Of a DNA stretch of 64,000 bases, positions 1-10,815 are shown one piece after another (position 1 is the first letter of the stretch; each line of letters begins with the position of its first letter). The notes below the pieces were generated by a model, which searched no databases, was not told the origin of the DNA, and was given only the letters and a program-made list of their open reading frames with translations. Source of the DNA: Hybos culiciformis (taxonomy: Eukaryota; Arthropoda; Insecta; Diptera; Hybotidae); NCBI GenBank assembly GCA_964007475.1, contig OZ023273.1, positions 37,626,411 through 37,690,410 on the forward strand, read 5' to 3'. The position numbers and the translations under genes were made by a program.

Positions 1-1032
1 ATTATGAACAAAATATATATCAATTAGCCAGTATTAAGTGTAATATTAAACCTTGATTAGTTATATATAGCAATATTATGTACATATTATGTATGTTTCG
101 AAACAAAAATTGAAATAAAACCCATTAATATTTTTATCAAAATAAAATGTGTGCAAAAAATCTATAAATTTTGATAATTTTCGGTAGTGAAAAAATAGCA
201 GTACCTCATACATGAAATATTCGATTGAAGATACTTTAATTTTAATATAACTAAACCGACTAAAAATTAGCGATACAATAATTTAATACATCAGAATTTA
301 GTTTCTCAACCAGCTGATTTGAATTCAGGTAACAAATTGACCACATTGTAATTTGTGATTTGTAGAACAAATATAGATTGCTCTTATCTATGATATTTAT
401 TCACTCTAATAAACAAGGATGAAATGAATAAATCATATTATTTTTATTGGGATTCACAATGCATTGTTAACCAATTTTTTTTTGTTTAGAAATTTTCAAA
501 TGATGAGTTTTTTATTCTAAAAAAAAAAAACAAAAAAATACCTAATGTAAAAAAAAATTACCACAATACTTAATTGAAGATACTGACCCTTCTATTTTTT
601 TATTTTTTCTTTGCTTTCTTTAATAAAGTGTTGAATAACTAAATAAAGAAATTGTTTTTTAAATGGACTGTAATTTATGTATCCTCCTTCAAAATTAAAC
701 AATTTAGTCAGTGTAAATTTTTTGAACCCTTTTCTAAAAAAAAAAAAAAAAAATGCTTTACATAATTTGTTAGAGAACATCCCGCATTTGCATTCTTATT
801 AGTTATTCAATGAAAGAACACAATAGCTAAAAATTAAATCCATGATTTCGTATTATTGTTAACCTCATTTTGAGTTTATATATATTATATACTATGCATA
901 TACATTAGTTAAACTTATACAGATACATAGATATTTGATCAGAAAACATATTTGATTGATTTCATAAAAATATCAAATTTTCAGTCTATGTAAAGAAATT
1001 GGGTATGATTTCACGTGTATAATTGAAAAGAT
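1..1032. other. Non-coding AT-rich flank
   Basis: No coding region, RNA gene or clear repeat is visible. The sequence is A/T-rich with homopolymer runs. The one short open frame (minus strand, 592-780) is mostly phenylalanine and lysine encoded by A/T runs and is not credible. Confidence 0.6.
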
Positions 1033-1124
1033 ATTTAATGCGTTGGGGATCGTTATGTTGTATTTAGTGCTATAGAATTTAGATCACTAAATGGAGTATT
1101 ATATGCGTCAATACACATGCAATC

Positions 1125-1225
1125 ATTTAGATGCATCTGCGTTAATAATGAAAAAATTTAGATGCATCAGCGTATATAATGAAAAAATTTAGATGCATCT
1201 GCGTAAATAATGAAATCATTTAGAT
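1125..1225 (+). repeat. 31-bp tandem repeat inside copy 1
   Basis: Units start at 1125, 1156, 1187 and 1218 with ATTTAGATGCATC followed by TGCGT or AGCGT and a TAATGAAA tail. The last unit is partial. The second family copy near 21975-22045 has fewer units of the same period, so unit number varies between copies. Confidence 0.85.
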
Positions 1226-1419
1226 GTTTCGTATTGAATATTACGTTATACATAAACAAACATAATATCTCTCACAATATTTCAATACAGCCAAATACAA
1301 ACAAAAAAAATGAGAAAAAATGAGAAGAAAAAATATTCTCTCTTTGCAACTACCTCTCCCCTACGCATTAAAACAGTATATTGGATATGTAAAAATTTGT
1401 TATAAACTCGTTCTTTATT

Positions 1420-1512
1420 TACACAAAAATACATTGACACTTGTCAATTTATATCACTCGACCTTCGGTCTCGTGATATAAGTATTGACTCGTGTCAATG
1501 TATTTTTGTGTA
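1420..1512. repeat. Long hairpin, first occurrence
   Basis: The arms start TACACAAAAATACATTGACA and return as its complement at 1493-1512. The centre is CGACC-TTC-GGTCTCG. A few mismatches distinguish it from the more perfect second hairpin at 1608-1736. Confidence 0.85.
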
Positions 1513-1607
1513 TACAGAACTCTTAATTAATAACAAATTTAGTTTACATATACAATAATCTACTATTAAATATTAGTAGATTATTGTATATGTAAACTAA
1601 ATTTATA

Positions 1608-1736
1608 TTAATTAAGAGTTCTGTATACACAAAAATACATTGACACGAGTCAATTTATATCACTCGACCTTCGGTCTCGTGATATAAGTATTGACTCGTG
1701 TCAATGTATTTTTGTGTATACAGAACTCTTAATTAA
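1608..1736. repeat. Long hairpin, second occurrence
   Basis: A nearly perfect palindrome with arms of more than 50 bp. It includes AGTTCTGTATACAC on the left and its complement ending at 1727, with the same GACCTTCGGTC apex as the first hairpin. The arms extend outward through ATTAATTAAG. Such a palindrome could extrude as a cruciform or be transcribed as a hairpin. Confidence 0.85.
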
Positions 1737-1775
1737 TAACAAATTTAGTTTACATATACAATAATCTACTATTAA

Positions 1776-4700
1776 ATATTGAAAGATTTAAATTGATTCC
1801 AAAAATTTAGTACGTACACTTAGTATAATATTTCAACGAATATCATTTAATGTGTCCATTTTATATAGATATATGTATGTAGATATAGAGTTATGTTAAT
1901 TCCATAATTTATCAATTGTTTTTTTATTGAAAGGAAATTCAATGGAATGAAAATTTCATTCATAAATATCTAAATCTATTTCTAATTTAATTCTGATTAT
2001 TCTATGTAGGAATAATATGCTTATCTTGTTATTTTAGTTTTAAAAATTAACGTCATTGAATATATTAATTTTTTTTCTCCAAAAAAAACTATTATTTTGA
2101 ATTTGTAGGCGATAATATGAAGAATCAAAAAAAAAGTACAAATAAATTTTAAACGTAATAAATGTGTAAATTAACTTCTCTAAAATAATATATTTCAGAA
2201 TCATAAGACATAAATAAACATCATTATTTCCACATACGATTTAATTAAATGTTGTTTTTCTTTTAACCCAATCGAAAGAAGCCTACAACCTATGCCTAGG
2301 TAAATTTTTCATTCCTTCACAAGGTACATCCGCATGAAGCGCCAAACTTGTATTTTTTGTTGTTTACTTTTTAATTTTGTTTTTTTTACATATAATCGAA
2401 TGTCAATACAAAAAAACCGAAATGTGTTCTAACAATTAGACAAGCTGACAAGTTTTCAGTATGCAAAGTATTTTTTTCCAAACTAGCTTTGTTTTGTCTG
2501 CATACTAGCATTCATTATTTTTGTATATGAAAAAAACCAGTTTCTATAGGTTAACTTGTTAACTTGATTTCGTTCATCTTTTGTTCTTAAAGTCTACCTT
2601 TACTTTATTATGGTCACTAAGTTTAATTACTGTAAGTGCAAAATTAAGGGCGACATTAAATTTCTTTATTTAAGCATGGATTACTTTCAGCCACACATAG
2701 TTTTAACACTTCATAATGCTTCTTGTCGTGTATGTAGTAACACTATTTTCAGTTTGTTTCTGTAGTTGCGATATAGAAGTAAAAATAAAAATAGGATAAT
2801 ATAAAAAACAAAGTTTTAAAATCAGATGTGATTTGTTTTATTTTCATATTTAATACCGGCTGATAGACCCTAAAATTTACAAATAACCAATCATATTGCA
2901 ATAAAATAATAATAATGATGGTACAATAAAATTGACTATAAAGTTATTTTTATAAATATCTATGGAAATAAATTGTTATTCATACGTGTCAATAGTATCC
3001 TTTGCCTTTCCTTCCTACATGGCTTTTAATTTTTATATCTGCTTAAGTAATAAAATGAGAAAAATATCTTTGGCATCTGAAAGTTTGCTCAGGTTGCTGC
3101 GGTTGTTTTTGTTTAAAAAGTGTAATAATTAGATTTTAGCATCATAGTATTAATCTAGATTCTAGATTCTAGAATCTAGAATGTAAAAAAATACTTTAAT
3201 AGCGAGCAATCCTTCGCAAATCGGAATATTATTAACAGATTATTTTAAATTGTAAGTAAATAAGTTGTTCTTAAGTCTAAAACTAATTTAACGATCTAAA
3301 AATTGTATCAAAATATAAGAAAAAAATGTTTACTGTTTTTTTTAAATTAAAACTAAATTTTAAAAGTTAAATTAAATAATTACTAATTTGTGTTTTTTAG
3401 TTATTATCACTCAATCAGCTGAGTACATTTTCTGACACCAAAAATTAACAAGAAATACATATGCATTTAATAAGATAAAATATATAATATTATACCTACT
3501 AATTACACTTTATATTTACCTTCAAATTTGTGTAATTTTTTTCTCGGAAAATTTAATATGAATTTTAATGATTTTCCGAAAACGAGCAAATTTTTTTTTA
3601 TTCATAAATAAACATAAAAATAAAATGTGTATTAATAAAATTGACTTTATATCAATACATCATCATATTACATCTTAAGGTATTTTGGGAAAACAAAATA
3701 ATATATTTTCCATTAATTAGGAACGAAATGAACTGATGATTTTTTTCTTATTCATGAATGAGTCATTTATAGTTTGTAAATTTTATTAATAAATACCTGG
3801 ATGGATACAAAGTTTGGAAATTAAAATTTTTAAATTATTTCCTTGAATAATTATCATTGTGCGGCAAATGAGGTCCAGAGAAAAAAAAAAAAAACGAATT
3901 AAAAATTGGCATGAAAAAATTTCGCGATGAAAATCCTTCAACTTAATATCTATATGAAATTAATATCGAATTTTTTTGTCGACTTGAATTCATTTCATTG
4001 TTTCGGCTCTAGTTCCCTTTAGTTTGAACCTTGAATTTAAACAAGGATGCCAATAATTTGCGGATAAGAATTACATAATTCTTGACTTAAGTGAAACGAT
4101 TTTGAAAGTGTAAGGTTTTTTTCTATACTTGAATTGAGAGACGCTATTAATAACATAATATTTCTTATAAAAGTTTTCATATCTTATGTAAGATATCAAA
4201 ATATATGCTTAGTTGTTTAATGCATAAATAAATGTTTTTTTTTTTTTTTAAAGAATTATTGCATGGTAGATTCTTTAAAGAATAATAATAAAATTATCTC
4301 ATAAAATACGTGCAAATGAAGATAACTCTTGGCGCGTTTTATGCTTATCTTAAAGAGCACGCGTGTAATTTAGTGAAATTAACTTTTTCAATTATCGATA
4401 AACCAGAATAATAATAAAAATAAAAGGAGTTACTGTATTACATTAGTGAAATCTTTCACATAAATTACTTAACAGATTTTCTTCATTAATAGGATACTTT
4501 CTAGAAAAAAAAAAAAAAATTTAAAAGTTATTAGATTAAAATTTTTTAGAAACTAAAAAACAAGTAGCAAATATCTGCAGAAAAAAAAAGTTTTTTTTTT
4601 CTTCTTTAACAATTTATTAGAATTAATTGAAATATTGTTTAGCAGATAATAGAATGCATATACTGCAACAAATAACATTTTACTATTATTATTATTATTA

Positions 4701-7147
4701 ATATTATTTCAATGCACTTAATGCAAGAATAAGTTCGTAAAAACAAAAAAAAAATTACTTCTTTTTAATGATAAATAATTTCTCATTTATCAAAATGAAC
4801 TATACTAAAATCTCCTTCTTCCGTTCCCTATAGAAATTTTATCGTTTTCATTAATATTTGCGCCGAAATGCAAAATTTACAACTTGTACAATATAAAATA
4901 TTAACGTAAAGTTATGTAATATCTTTTTTAAACAAAAAAAATCTTCCTTAATGAATACAGAAAAAAGTCAGTTTTTTGATGAATTTTCAAATTTAAAAGC
5001 CTTTTAAAATACAACTAAAAATTTTTAAAAATTTCTACAAATGTAGGTTTTAATTGTAATTTTTCGGTTTTCGGTAAAAAAAATATTCTTTTCTATAATG
5101 TTAAGAAACATTTTCACATACTTAACATTAGGAATTTTTTCTAGGCACATAATAAAATTCATAGTTTCATAACTTTTTAAGGTAATCTAGGAGTATTACG
5201 CGTAAGTTTTATTATAAGTGATTTAAAAAAATGATAAAAAAAATTTTTGAAATAATAATGTGGTGAAGGCGCATTGATAATATATTATCTGTTTATTTAT
5301 ATTTTCTTCTTTTTTTTTTTGTTTGTATCAAAATTATTATTATTATTTTTTGTAATATGGTTTGCGGGATGCGTGTTTCCGATATCACTTTATATATGCT
5401 TAATGTTCACTTTAATGGCTTCTGTATTTTTTTTTTCTCTCTTTTTTAGTTAATTTTCTGGCAAAAAAAGGGACAATTTAGATTTCAGATTAAAAGATAT
5501 TTTTCATATATCGTTCATATATTGCTGATAGCGTAATGTCCATCGCAAAAAGTTAACACTTTTAAATATATGGGAACTGAAATTGATTTGTATGAAAATC
5601 CAAAAAGATAATTATGTTGAAATTCAAACCTCTGTGATAACTAAAATATAAAATTTCGCTATCTAACAATGTACAAAATAAAACTGAAAAAGCTACGAAA
5701 GTGCCGAATCACAATAGCGATGGGTATGGATTTTAATTTTGAGATCTTATATAAATTGGATACGAAAAGCTGAAACTCGTAAAGAAAGTTTTTTTTCTTT
5801 TTCGAATACACAACTTTGTCTTTTATGACAACTACATATTTATATAATTTTGTGATAAAAGGATAATTTCCATGATACTAATACCTTTAAATAACAACAA
5901 AAAAAAAATGTTGCAAAAAGATAAGATAAGTAGAAGATCCATTAAAAAAAATCGAAATGACACGCAAAAGATTCTTAGAAAAAAATATTTTCAAATTGAA
6001 TAGTAAATTTTCTGAAATGATTTTATCTAGATTTAAATTGATTCCTCTGGTACAGGTTTGTTTAATGCATCCGTGCAATTTAATTTAATTAATGATTATA
6101 AAAATTAAATTGTAACTTGATTTAATTGAATTCATTAATTAAATTGTAGGTATAAAATAGAATTAATTTATCAATTCAAACTGTAGGTTCATATATATAT
6201 GATTGAATTAAAGAAAATAAAATATGATCTCTGGTTCATATATATAGAAAAAAAAGTCAGTCATGAGTTCATTTTGAGGTAAAAAGAGAATCTATTAAAC
6301 CAATAAGAAACCGATCATTTGTTATGTATGAAAGTTGGTCAGAAATAGTTCTTGAAAAGTTCAGGAACTATTCGTTGAATAACGTATTCCTTTATTGGAC
6401 AGGTATAGTTTGTGATCCAATTGTTTTTTTCAATAGGTAATTATAGTTTTCAATTTAGATTAGATAAATTATTCTGTTCTACCCAAATATTCAACTTTTC
6501 TATTTCAATTATAGTTTAAGTTTTGAGAAAACACTTTGTTTATTTATTTATTTATTTGTTTTTTTATCAATAAAAAACCAAATAAAAGTCTATTTATGTA
6601 AAATTTAAGTCGCAAAGATTTTGAAGGTAATACCTTTATTTCTCACCTGGTGGTCGGAGCATTTGTAATTTTTTAAAACGTAATTACACTTGTTATGATG
6701 AAAATAATATGTTTATATAAAAATTATGGTTCCCTCTTATTGTTTTTAAGATCTGTAAATTTAGAATTTTTAATAAGGAATATTTGAACTAAACCTGATT
6801 CAGTTTTTCAAGATTGGTTTTTAATTTTGTAAATAAAATACGGGAATTATTTGCTTTAATGTAAAAAAAAATAAAACATTGATTACTTGTAAAATGATAA
6901 GATAAAACTTTTGTGACAAATTTTTCTTACAAATTTACGTATTTACAAAGAATTAGTAAAGGAAAATTTTTAACAAATTTCTTATCATTTAACCATAAAC
7001 TACATTTTTAAAATAAATTTTATTTCATTTCTGCCGAGCAATGAAAAAAAGTAGTATACCTTGTAGATTCTAAAGAATAATGACGATGATAATCAAATAT
7101 TTCATCTTTCATGATTTAATCGGTCAAATTTTGCTGATATGTATGAA
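1776..7147. other. Non-coding AT-rich interval
   Basis: No gene could be supported on either strand. Open frames are short and driven by A/T runs. The only discrete structure noted is the perfect palindrome at 3159-3182. Short microsatellite-like runs (TTA/ATT near 4681-4701 and 5335-5348) are unremarkable. Confidence 0.6.
3159..3182. repeat. 24-bp perfect palindrome (TCTAGA-rich)
   Basis: ATTCTAGATTCT at 3159-3170 is followed directly by its exact complement at 3171-3182, preceded by another partial TCTAGA unit. It looks like a short tandem of GATTCTA with inversion. No function is evident. Confidence 0.8.
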
Positions 7148-7151
7148 GACC
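7148..7151. repeat. Target-site duplication, left (GACC)
   Basis: GACC immediately precedes the TGTT terminus of the left LTR and recurs directly after the AACA terminus of the right LTR at 19360-19363. A 4-bp duplication fits a Ty3/gypsy-type integrase and fixes the element boundaries. Confidence 0.85.
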
Positions 7152-7272
7152 TGTTATGAATTAAATTATTGTTGAAAACGGGGGTTGTATATAAGCACAA
7201 AAATTCTGAGTTCAAGATGAACTCTGAGAAATTTATCATAAAATTTTGATAAAAATAAAAAGGGAAAGTGGT

Positions 7273-7403
7273 GAAAGTAGAGGCAAAAGAAGGTGCTCTA
7301 CTTTCAAAATTTTAAGCTGGTGCCGAGTCCACTGTCTAGGACATCCTGTTCTCAGGCCGGGTCTAAGCTCGTCGTTGGGTGGGTACGCGACAGTGAACAC
7401 CAG
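7273..7403 (-). other. Self-complementary GC-rich block near the inner LTR end
   Basis: A perfect 10-bp hairpin (GAAAGTAGAG 7273-7282 with CTCTACTTTC 7296-7305) sits beside a domain closed by CTGGTG/CACCAG (7317-7322 with 7398-7403) and CACTGTC/GACAGTG (7330-7336 with 7389-7395). In element orientation this lies close to the LTR 3' end, so it would fall in R/U5 leader RNA if transcription starts upstream. The same block is at 16647-16777. Confidence 0.6.
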
Positions 7404-8558
7404 AGGGTTCATAACAATATTTATAGGATGTCTTTTTAAGATAGAAGGTAAAAGGAGGTATAAAAAAAAATATATTTCAAAAACCCCAACCAATTCAAAA
7501 TAAAAAAAAACTTAAATCTAAATGACTAAGGAGTCATTCTTCAGCTCGCAGCTATGGCCACCTATAGCTGGATCTTACGCTTGCATTTCTTTTACCTAGG
7601 ACCTATGAAAATATTAAATTAAGTCAAAGACATGATTATTTCATATTCAAATGTAAGCTTTATTAACATAAAAAAAACTTAAAAAACACCTACGACAATT
7701 TTAATCTAAACTAAAGTATATTGATTTGGGTTCTTATGCCGCATGATACAATAATTAATATTATATATATATATTTTTTTTTTTTTTTATACATATAGGT
7801 ATAAAATTTTGATACATAACTCTTTAATAAATTTTTTTTTTTTATATCTCCAAATTTTAATTTATTTTTGCTTTGTTGTATTGTTTTTGTTTTACAATAA
7901 TATTTAAGCAATATTTCATTTTATAATTTAAAACAATTTATTATTTACTGACTTATTTCAGTATAATATTTTTTTATAATGTATGTATAATAAACATAAT
8001 TATTTTGTACATATAGTACATATTGCATATTTAAATATATGTGCAGCTTTCTTTCAATAAAAAATGTGCAGGTTATTGTTTGTTGTTTTGATATGATTGT
8101 AGCTTAAAATGGAGGTGCTGTTGTAAGCTGAGTTTGTTTTTTTTTTGTTGCATAAAAAAAAGGGTATGCATCACACAGTATGAAATTTTCATGGTTTATT
8201 TATATGAACTTCATAATTTTGTTTGGCCTTTTTTTTTTGTAAGACAATAAAATTGGTATGAAAAAAATAAAATAGAAAATTTTAATTAGATAAATTATTT
8301 TATTTTAAAGAAAATATTAGAAATATAAAAATGTAGCTTAGCTATACAAAATACAAGTCAATTTCCTTGTCAGAAAAATTCTATTTGTATTAAGTTATAA
8401 GCGAAATTATTTAATATTGGGCATAAAAATAAAAAAAAAAACAACTATAATTTTTATTTAGTTTTAATTTAGTATTAAGTTTTCTTTTTTTATAAAAAAA
8501 AAGTTCATTAATATAGGTGAAAAAAAAATTACATGGGGTCAAATTGTTTTTATTAAAA

Positions 8559-8640
8559 CAGTGATTCTTAACCGTTGTTCCGCGAAAAAAAATATACACA
8601 TAATTGTGTTCCGCGTCTTTAAAAACGTTAAGAACCACTT
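8559..8640. mobile_element. Relic hAT-like miniature element nested in the LTR
   Basis: The 82-bp segment starts CAGTGATTCTTAACC and ends GTTAAGAACCACTT, giving imperfect terminal inverted repeats of the CAGTGGTTCTTAAC kind found in hAT elements. It is flanked by TATTAAAA and CATTAAAA, a 7/8 match expected of an aged 8-bp duplication. The other LTR has it at the same place (17933-18014), so it was in the LTR before this insertion. Confidence 0.6.
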
Positions 8641-9250
8641 CATTAAAAGTTAATTAGGAAAAGAAAAATAAAATTTTATTTAATTTTATTAAATTTATTT
8701 CAAATTTTATTTCGAATTTAATTTTTGTTCTTGAAGAAAATTTGGCTTCGAATCTTTTAAAAAAAAATTTTTTTAAGGTAGTACTAAAGGGTATGAAGAT
8801 TTATGTTTATAAATTTATCGAAATATATTATAACTTGAAAAAAAATCTTACGTTATGTCGTATGAAAATCAAAAACTTTTTTTTTGTTGTTGAAGCTATA
8901 GCTTCACTTACGTAAGGGGGTTTAGTGAACTTAAAAAATTTTATTATGGTTGGTCAGTTTTTTTTTTTTTTTTTCATTTACATATAATTTTAATTGTAAT
9001 TATACAAGGTGAAAAGTTTTTACTTCACCAAAACTTTAAAGAAGAAGGGTAAAAAAATTATTTTATAATTTCTTCTTTTTCTTTATTATTTATTGATTAA
9101 AATTTATTTTTCTTTATAATAAAAAAAAGGTATTTGAAAAAAATTTTATTATTTCTTGACAAAAAATAAGGGTCTCTATGCTATGACTTGTATTCCGTAG
9201 GCTAACTTTGTTAGTATTGGAAAAATTGAAAGTTAGGGAAATTGAAGTGC

Positions 9251-9703
9251 AGAAGATGTCTAGTGACATCTTCTGACCGATCGGCTGGAGCTTCATTGGT
9301 CAGTTTTACTCGAAGCCTATCCCAACCGGGTACCGCACGTTTTGGTTGGGATAAGGAACGACCAATGAGTCCGTCCACTTATGACTGTGTTCCTCTGTCA
9401 CCATCAATGGACACAAGATCATGATTGCTCAGTGATCCTGAATTCATCGATAGTGGCAGTGGAACCAGTCATAATACCACAACGTAGTATGGGTACTCCC
9501 GTAGGAGTATCCATGTGGTGACCGGTATTGTCTTAGTTTTGGATTCTTGGATAGACCCAAGAATCCTCCACCAAGATCGGGGGGTTTTGGGTTGAAAATT
9601 AGAACTGGCGTTACAACGCTCCATTCTAATATCAACCATGGCTGGAGTTATCATCCTAGGCCGAGTGGATAAAATCTACTTGGCTTCGGATCAGGACTCC
9701 AGC
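9251..9703 (-). other. Highly structured GC-rich LTR block
   Basis: Successive hairpins are visible: AGAAGATGTC/GACATCTTCT (9251-9274, perfect); CATTGGTC/GACCAATG enclosing TATCCCAACC/GGTTGGGATA (9294-9367); ATGGGTACTCC/GGAGTATCCAT (9489-9514); GGATTCTTGG/CCAAGAATCC (9541-9566, perfect); and GCTGGAGT/ACTCCAGC (9641-9703) enclosing a further paired arm. Base composition contrasts sharply with the surrounding LTR. In element orientation it starts about 280 nt from the LTR 5' end. Short open frames here are not protein-like. It may be a structured RNA domain or an older captured repeat. Confidence 0.55.
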
Positions 9704-10075
9704 ACCTAAAGAGAAAAAAACAAGGGCATATATACTTATTTACCTTTTTTTTTTTTGTAAGACAATAAAAATTGATATGAAATTGTTTTCGAAAATGCAC
9801 CTCTTTTATATGGTTAAAATTATTGCATTTACAACAACAATTTCATACAAAACAAAAAAAAAGGTAATTTGTATTTAAAATTTAGAATTGCTAACTAGGC
9901 ATATTTTATCATATAAAAATAATATTATATGCACTGTTGAGAATTAAAATTAAAAACAAGTTTTAAACTTCACGGTAACAAATTAGGTTCAATCACACGC
10001 ACAGAAGGTGGTGTATTGAAGCTAGAAAACAAGGGAAGGTTTAAACAGAAATAAAAGATTAAGAAAGAACAGAGG

Positions 10076-10137
10076 TGGGGCTCGAAGCCGACCCTGAGAT
10101 AAAGAGTCTCATGCTCTACCGACTGAGTTAGCCGGGC
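10076..10137 (-). tRNA. Degenerate tRNA-Lys(CUU)-like sequence, 3' end missing (pseudo-tRNA)
   Basis: Read on the minus strand from 10137 it begins GCCCGGCTAACTCAGTCGG, close to the start of insect tRNA-Lys(CUU). It continues with TGAGA-CTCTTTA-TCTCA, an anticodon arm with CTT at positions 34-36 but T instead of A at 37. It ends with a T-loop-like TTCGAGCCCCAC. About two bases are missing before the T arm, and the 3' acceptor strand does not pair with the 5' end, so it is not a functional tRNA gene. The same tRNA is the predicted primer of this element, which makes the location striking. It could also be the head of a tRNA-derived SINE. Confidence 0.75.
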
Positions 10138-10329
10138 AAAAATTGATTTTATTATAAAAAAAAGATTGAATTTTTGTTTTTATGTATAGTGTATGTATAT
10201 ATAGTGTTAACTTTAATTTTATTACAAAAAAAATATGTTTTTTTTTTTTTTTTTTTTATATAATTTGAACTTAAAACTATATAAACTACATAAATTAAAA
10301 CTATATAAACTATATAAATTTTATAAACT

Positions 10330-10490
10330 TGAAATATATATATCTTACTTTTTTTTGTAATTTTTTTTTTTTTTTTTGTGTCATACATACATATATTTTT
10401 TTTTGGTATTTATTTTTTTTTTTATTTTTTTATTTTTATTTTTTTTTATATATTTTTATTATTTATTTATTTATTTTTTTTCCATTTTAT

Positions 10491-10538
<48 letters not shown>

Positions 10539-10690
10539 CTTAGAACTATTTAAGATTTTCATTTTTTTTTTTATTTATTTAAAATATTTCTTATTTATTT
10601 ATTTTATATTTTCTATATTATATAAGTACATATATATATATATATATTTTATTTATAAGTGATTTTTTTATATAGATTTATATATATTAT
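10330..10690. repeat. Low-complexity T-rich tract
   Basis: Long runs of T, including one of more than 35, alternate with TA-rich stretches and a short (TA)n run near 10632-10648. Open frames here are poly-phenylalanine artefacts. Homopolymers of this length are prone to sequencing and assembly error. Confidence 0.9.
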
Positions 10691-10815
10691 ATATTATGTT
10701 TATATATTATTATTATATATTCATAAAATTCTGTTATTTAAAAATTTGTAATTTATAAATTAATTTTAAGATTTATCACCTAAATTTATAAAACTAGTTC
10801 TCATATCATAAATTT

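Larger units (their letters stand above)
1033..1775 (+). mobile_element. Composite inverted-repeat non-autonomous element, copy 1
   Basis: Shares most of its length with 21883-22364, so it is a dispersed repeat. In order it holds a short inverted pair (TTTAGTG / CACTAAA), about three 31-bp tandem units (1125-1225), a unique spacer, then nested palindromes. A self-complementary unit capped by GACCTTCGGTC occurs twice (1420-1512 and about 1608-1736), separated by an inverted arm pair around 1541-1600. No coding sequence is present. Tandem repeats followed by terminal hairpins recall non-autonomous Helitron/DINE-1-type or foldback elements, but no diagnostic terminus or target duplication was identified. 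Boundaries are where similarity between the two copies ends. Confidence 0.6.
7152..9980 (-). repeat. 3' LTR of the retrotransposon
   Basis: This 2829-bp repeat matches 16526-19359. It starts TGTTATG and ends GGTAACA on the plus strand, so it has TG...CA ends with a TGTT/AACA inverted terminus. I saw only three substitutions against the other LTR (8727, 9797, 9831) plus a 5-bp length change in a T run near 8961. It is mostly A/T-rich but holds two GC-rich self-complementary blocks (7273-7403 and 9251-9703) and a nested hAT-like relic (8559-8640). A TTTGTAAGACAATAAAA motif occurs twice inside it (about 8236 and 9756). No coding sequence is credible. Confidence 0.95.
9981..10815 (-). other. 3' untranslated segment of the retrotransposon
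   Basis: Lies between the gag-pol stop codon and the 3' LTR. It holds long T/A homopolymers (about 10330-10690) and a degenerate tRNA-Lys-like sequence (10076-10137). The element-sense sequence next to the 3' LTR ends GATTGAACCTAATT, which is not a polypurine tract. No env reading frame is present. Confidence 0.75.

Noticed and set aside
2271..2312. Possible 21-nt micro-exon ending at AG|GTAAAT
   Set aside because: Only the donor is convincing. A segment this short cannot be supported without transcript data.
7236..7503. Overlapping 85-codon open frames on both strands, repeated at 16610-16877
   Set aside because: They lie in a self-complementary GC-rich LTR block. Both strands being open reflects composition, and neither peptide resembles a protein family.
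9361..9373. ATGAGTCCGTCC resembling part of a hammerhead ribozyme
   Set aside because: The required CTGATGA and GAAA core elements and closing stems are not present around it on either strand.
10329..10662. Phenylalanine-rich open frames
   Set aside because: Artefacts of long T runs; no protein character.
9981..10815. Possible env gene after pol
   Set aside because: No open frame of useful length; the region is low-complexity sequence plus a tRNA-like remnant.
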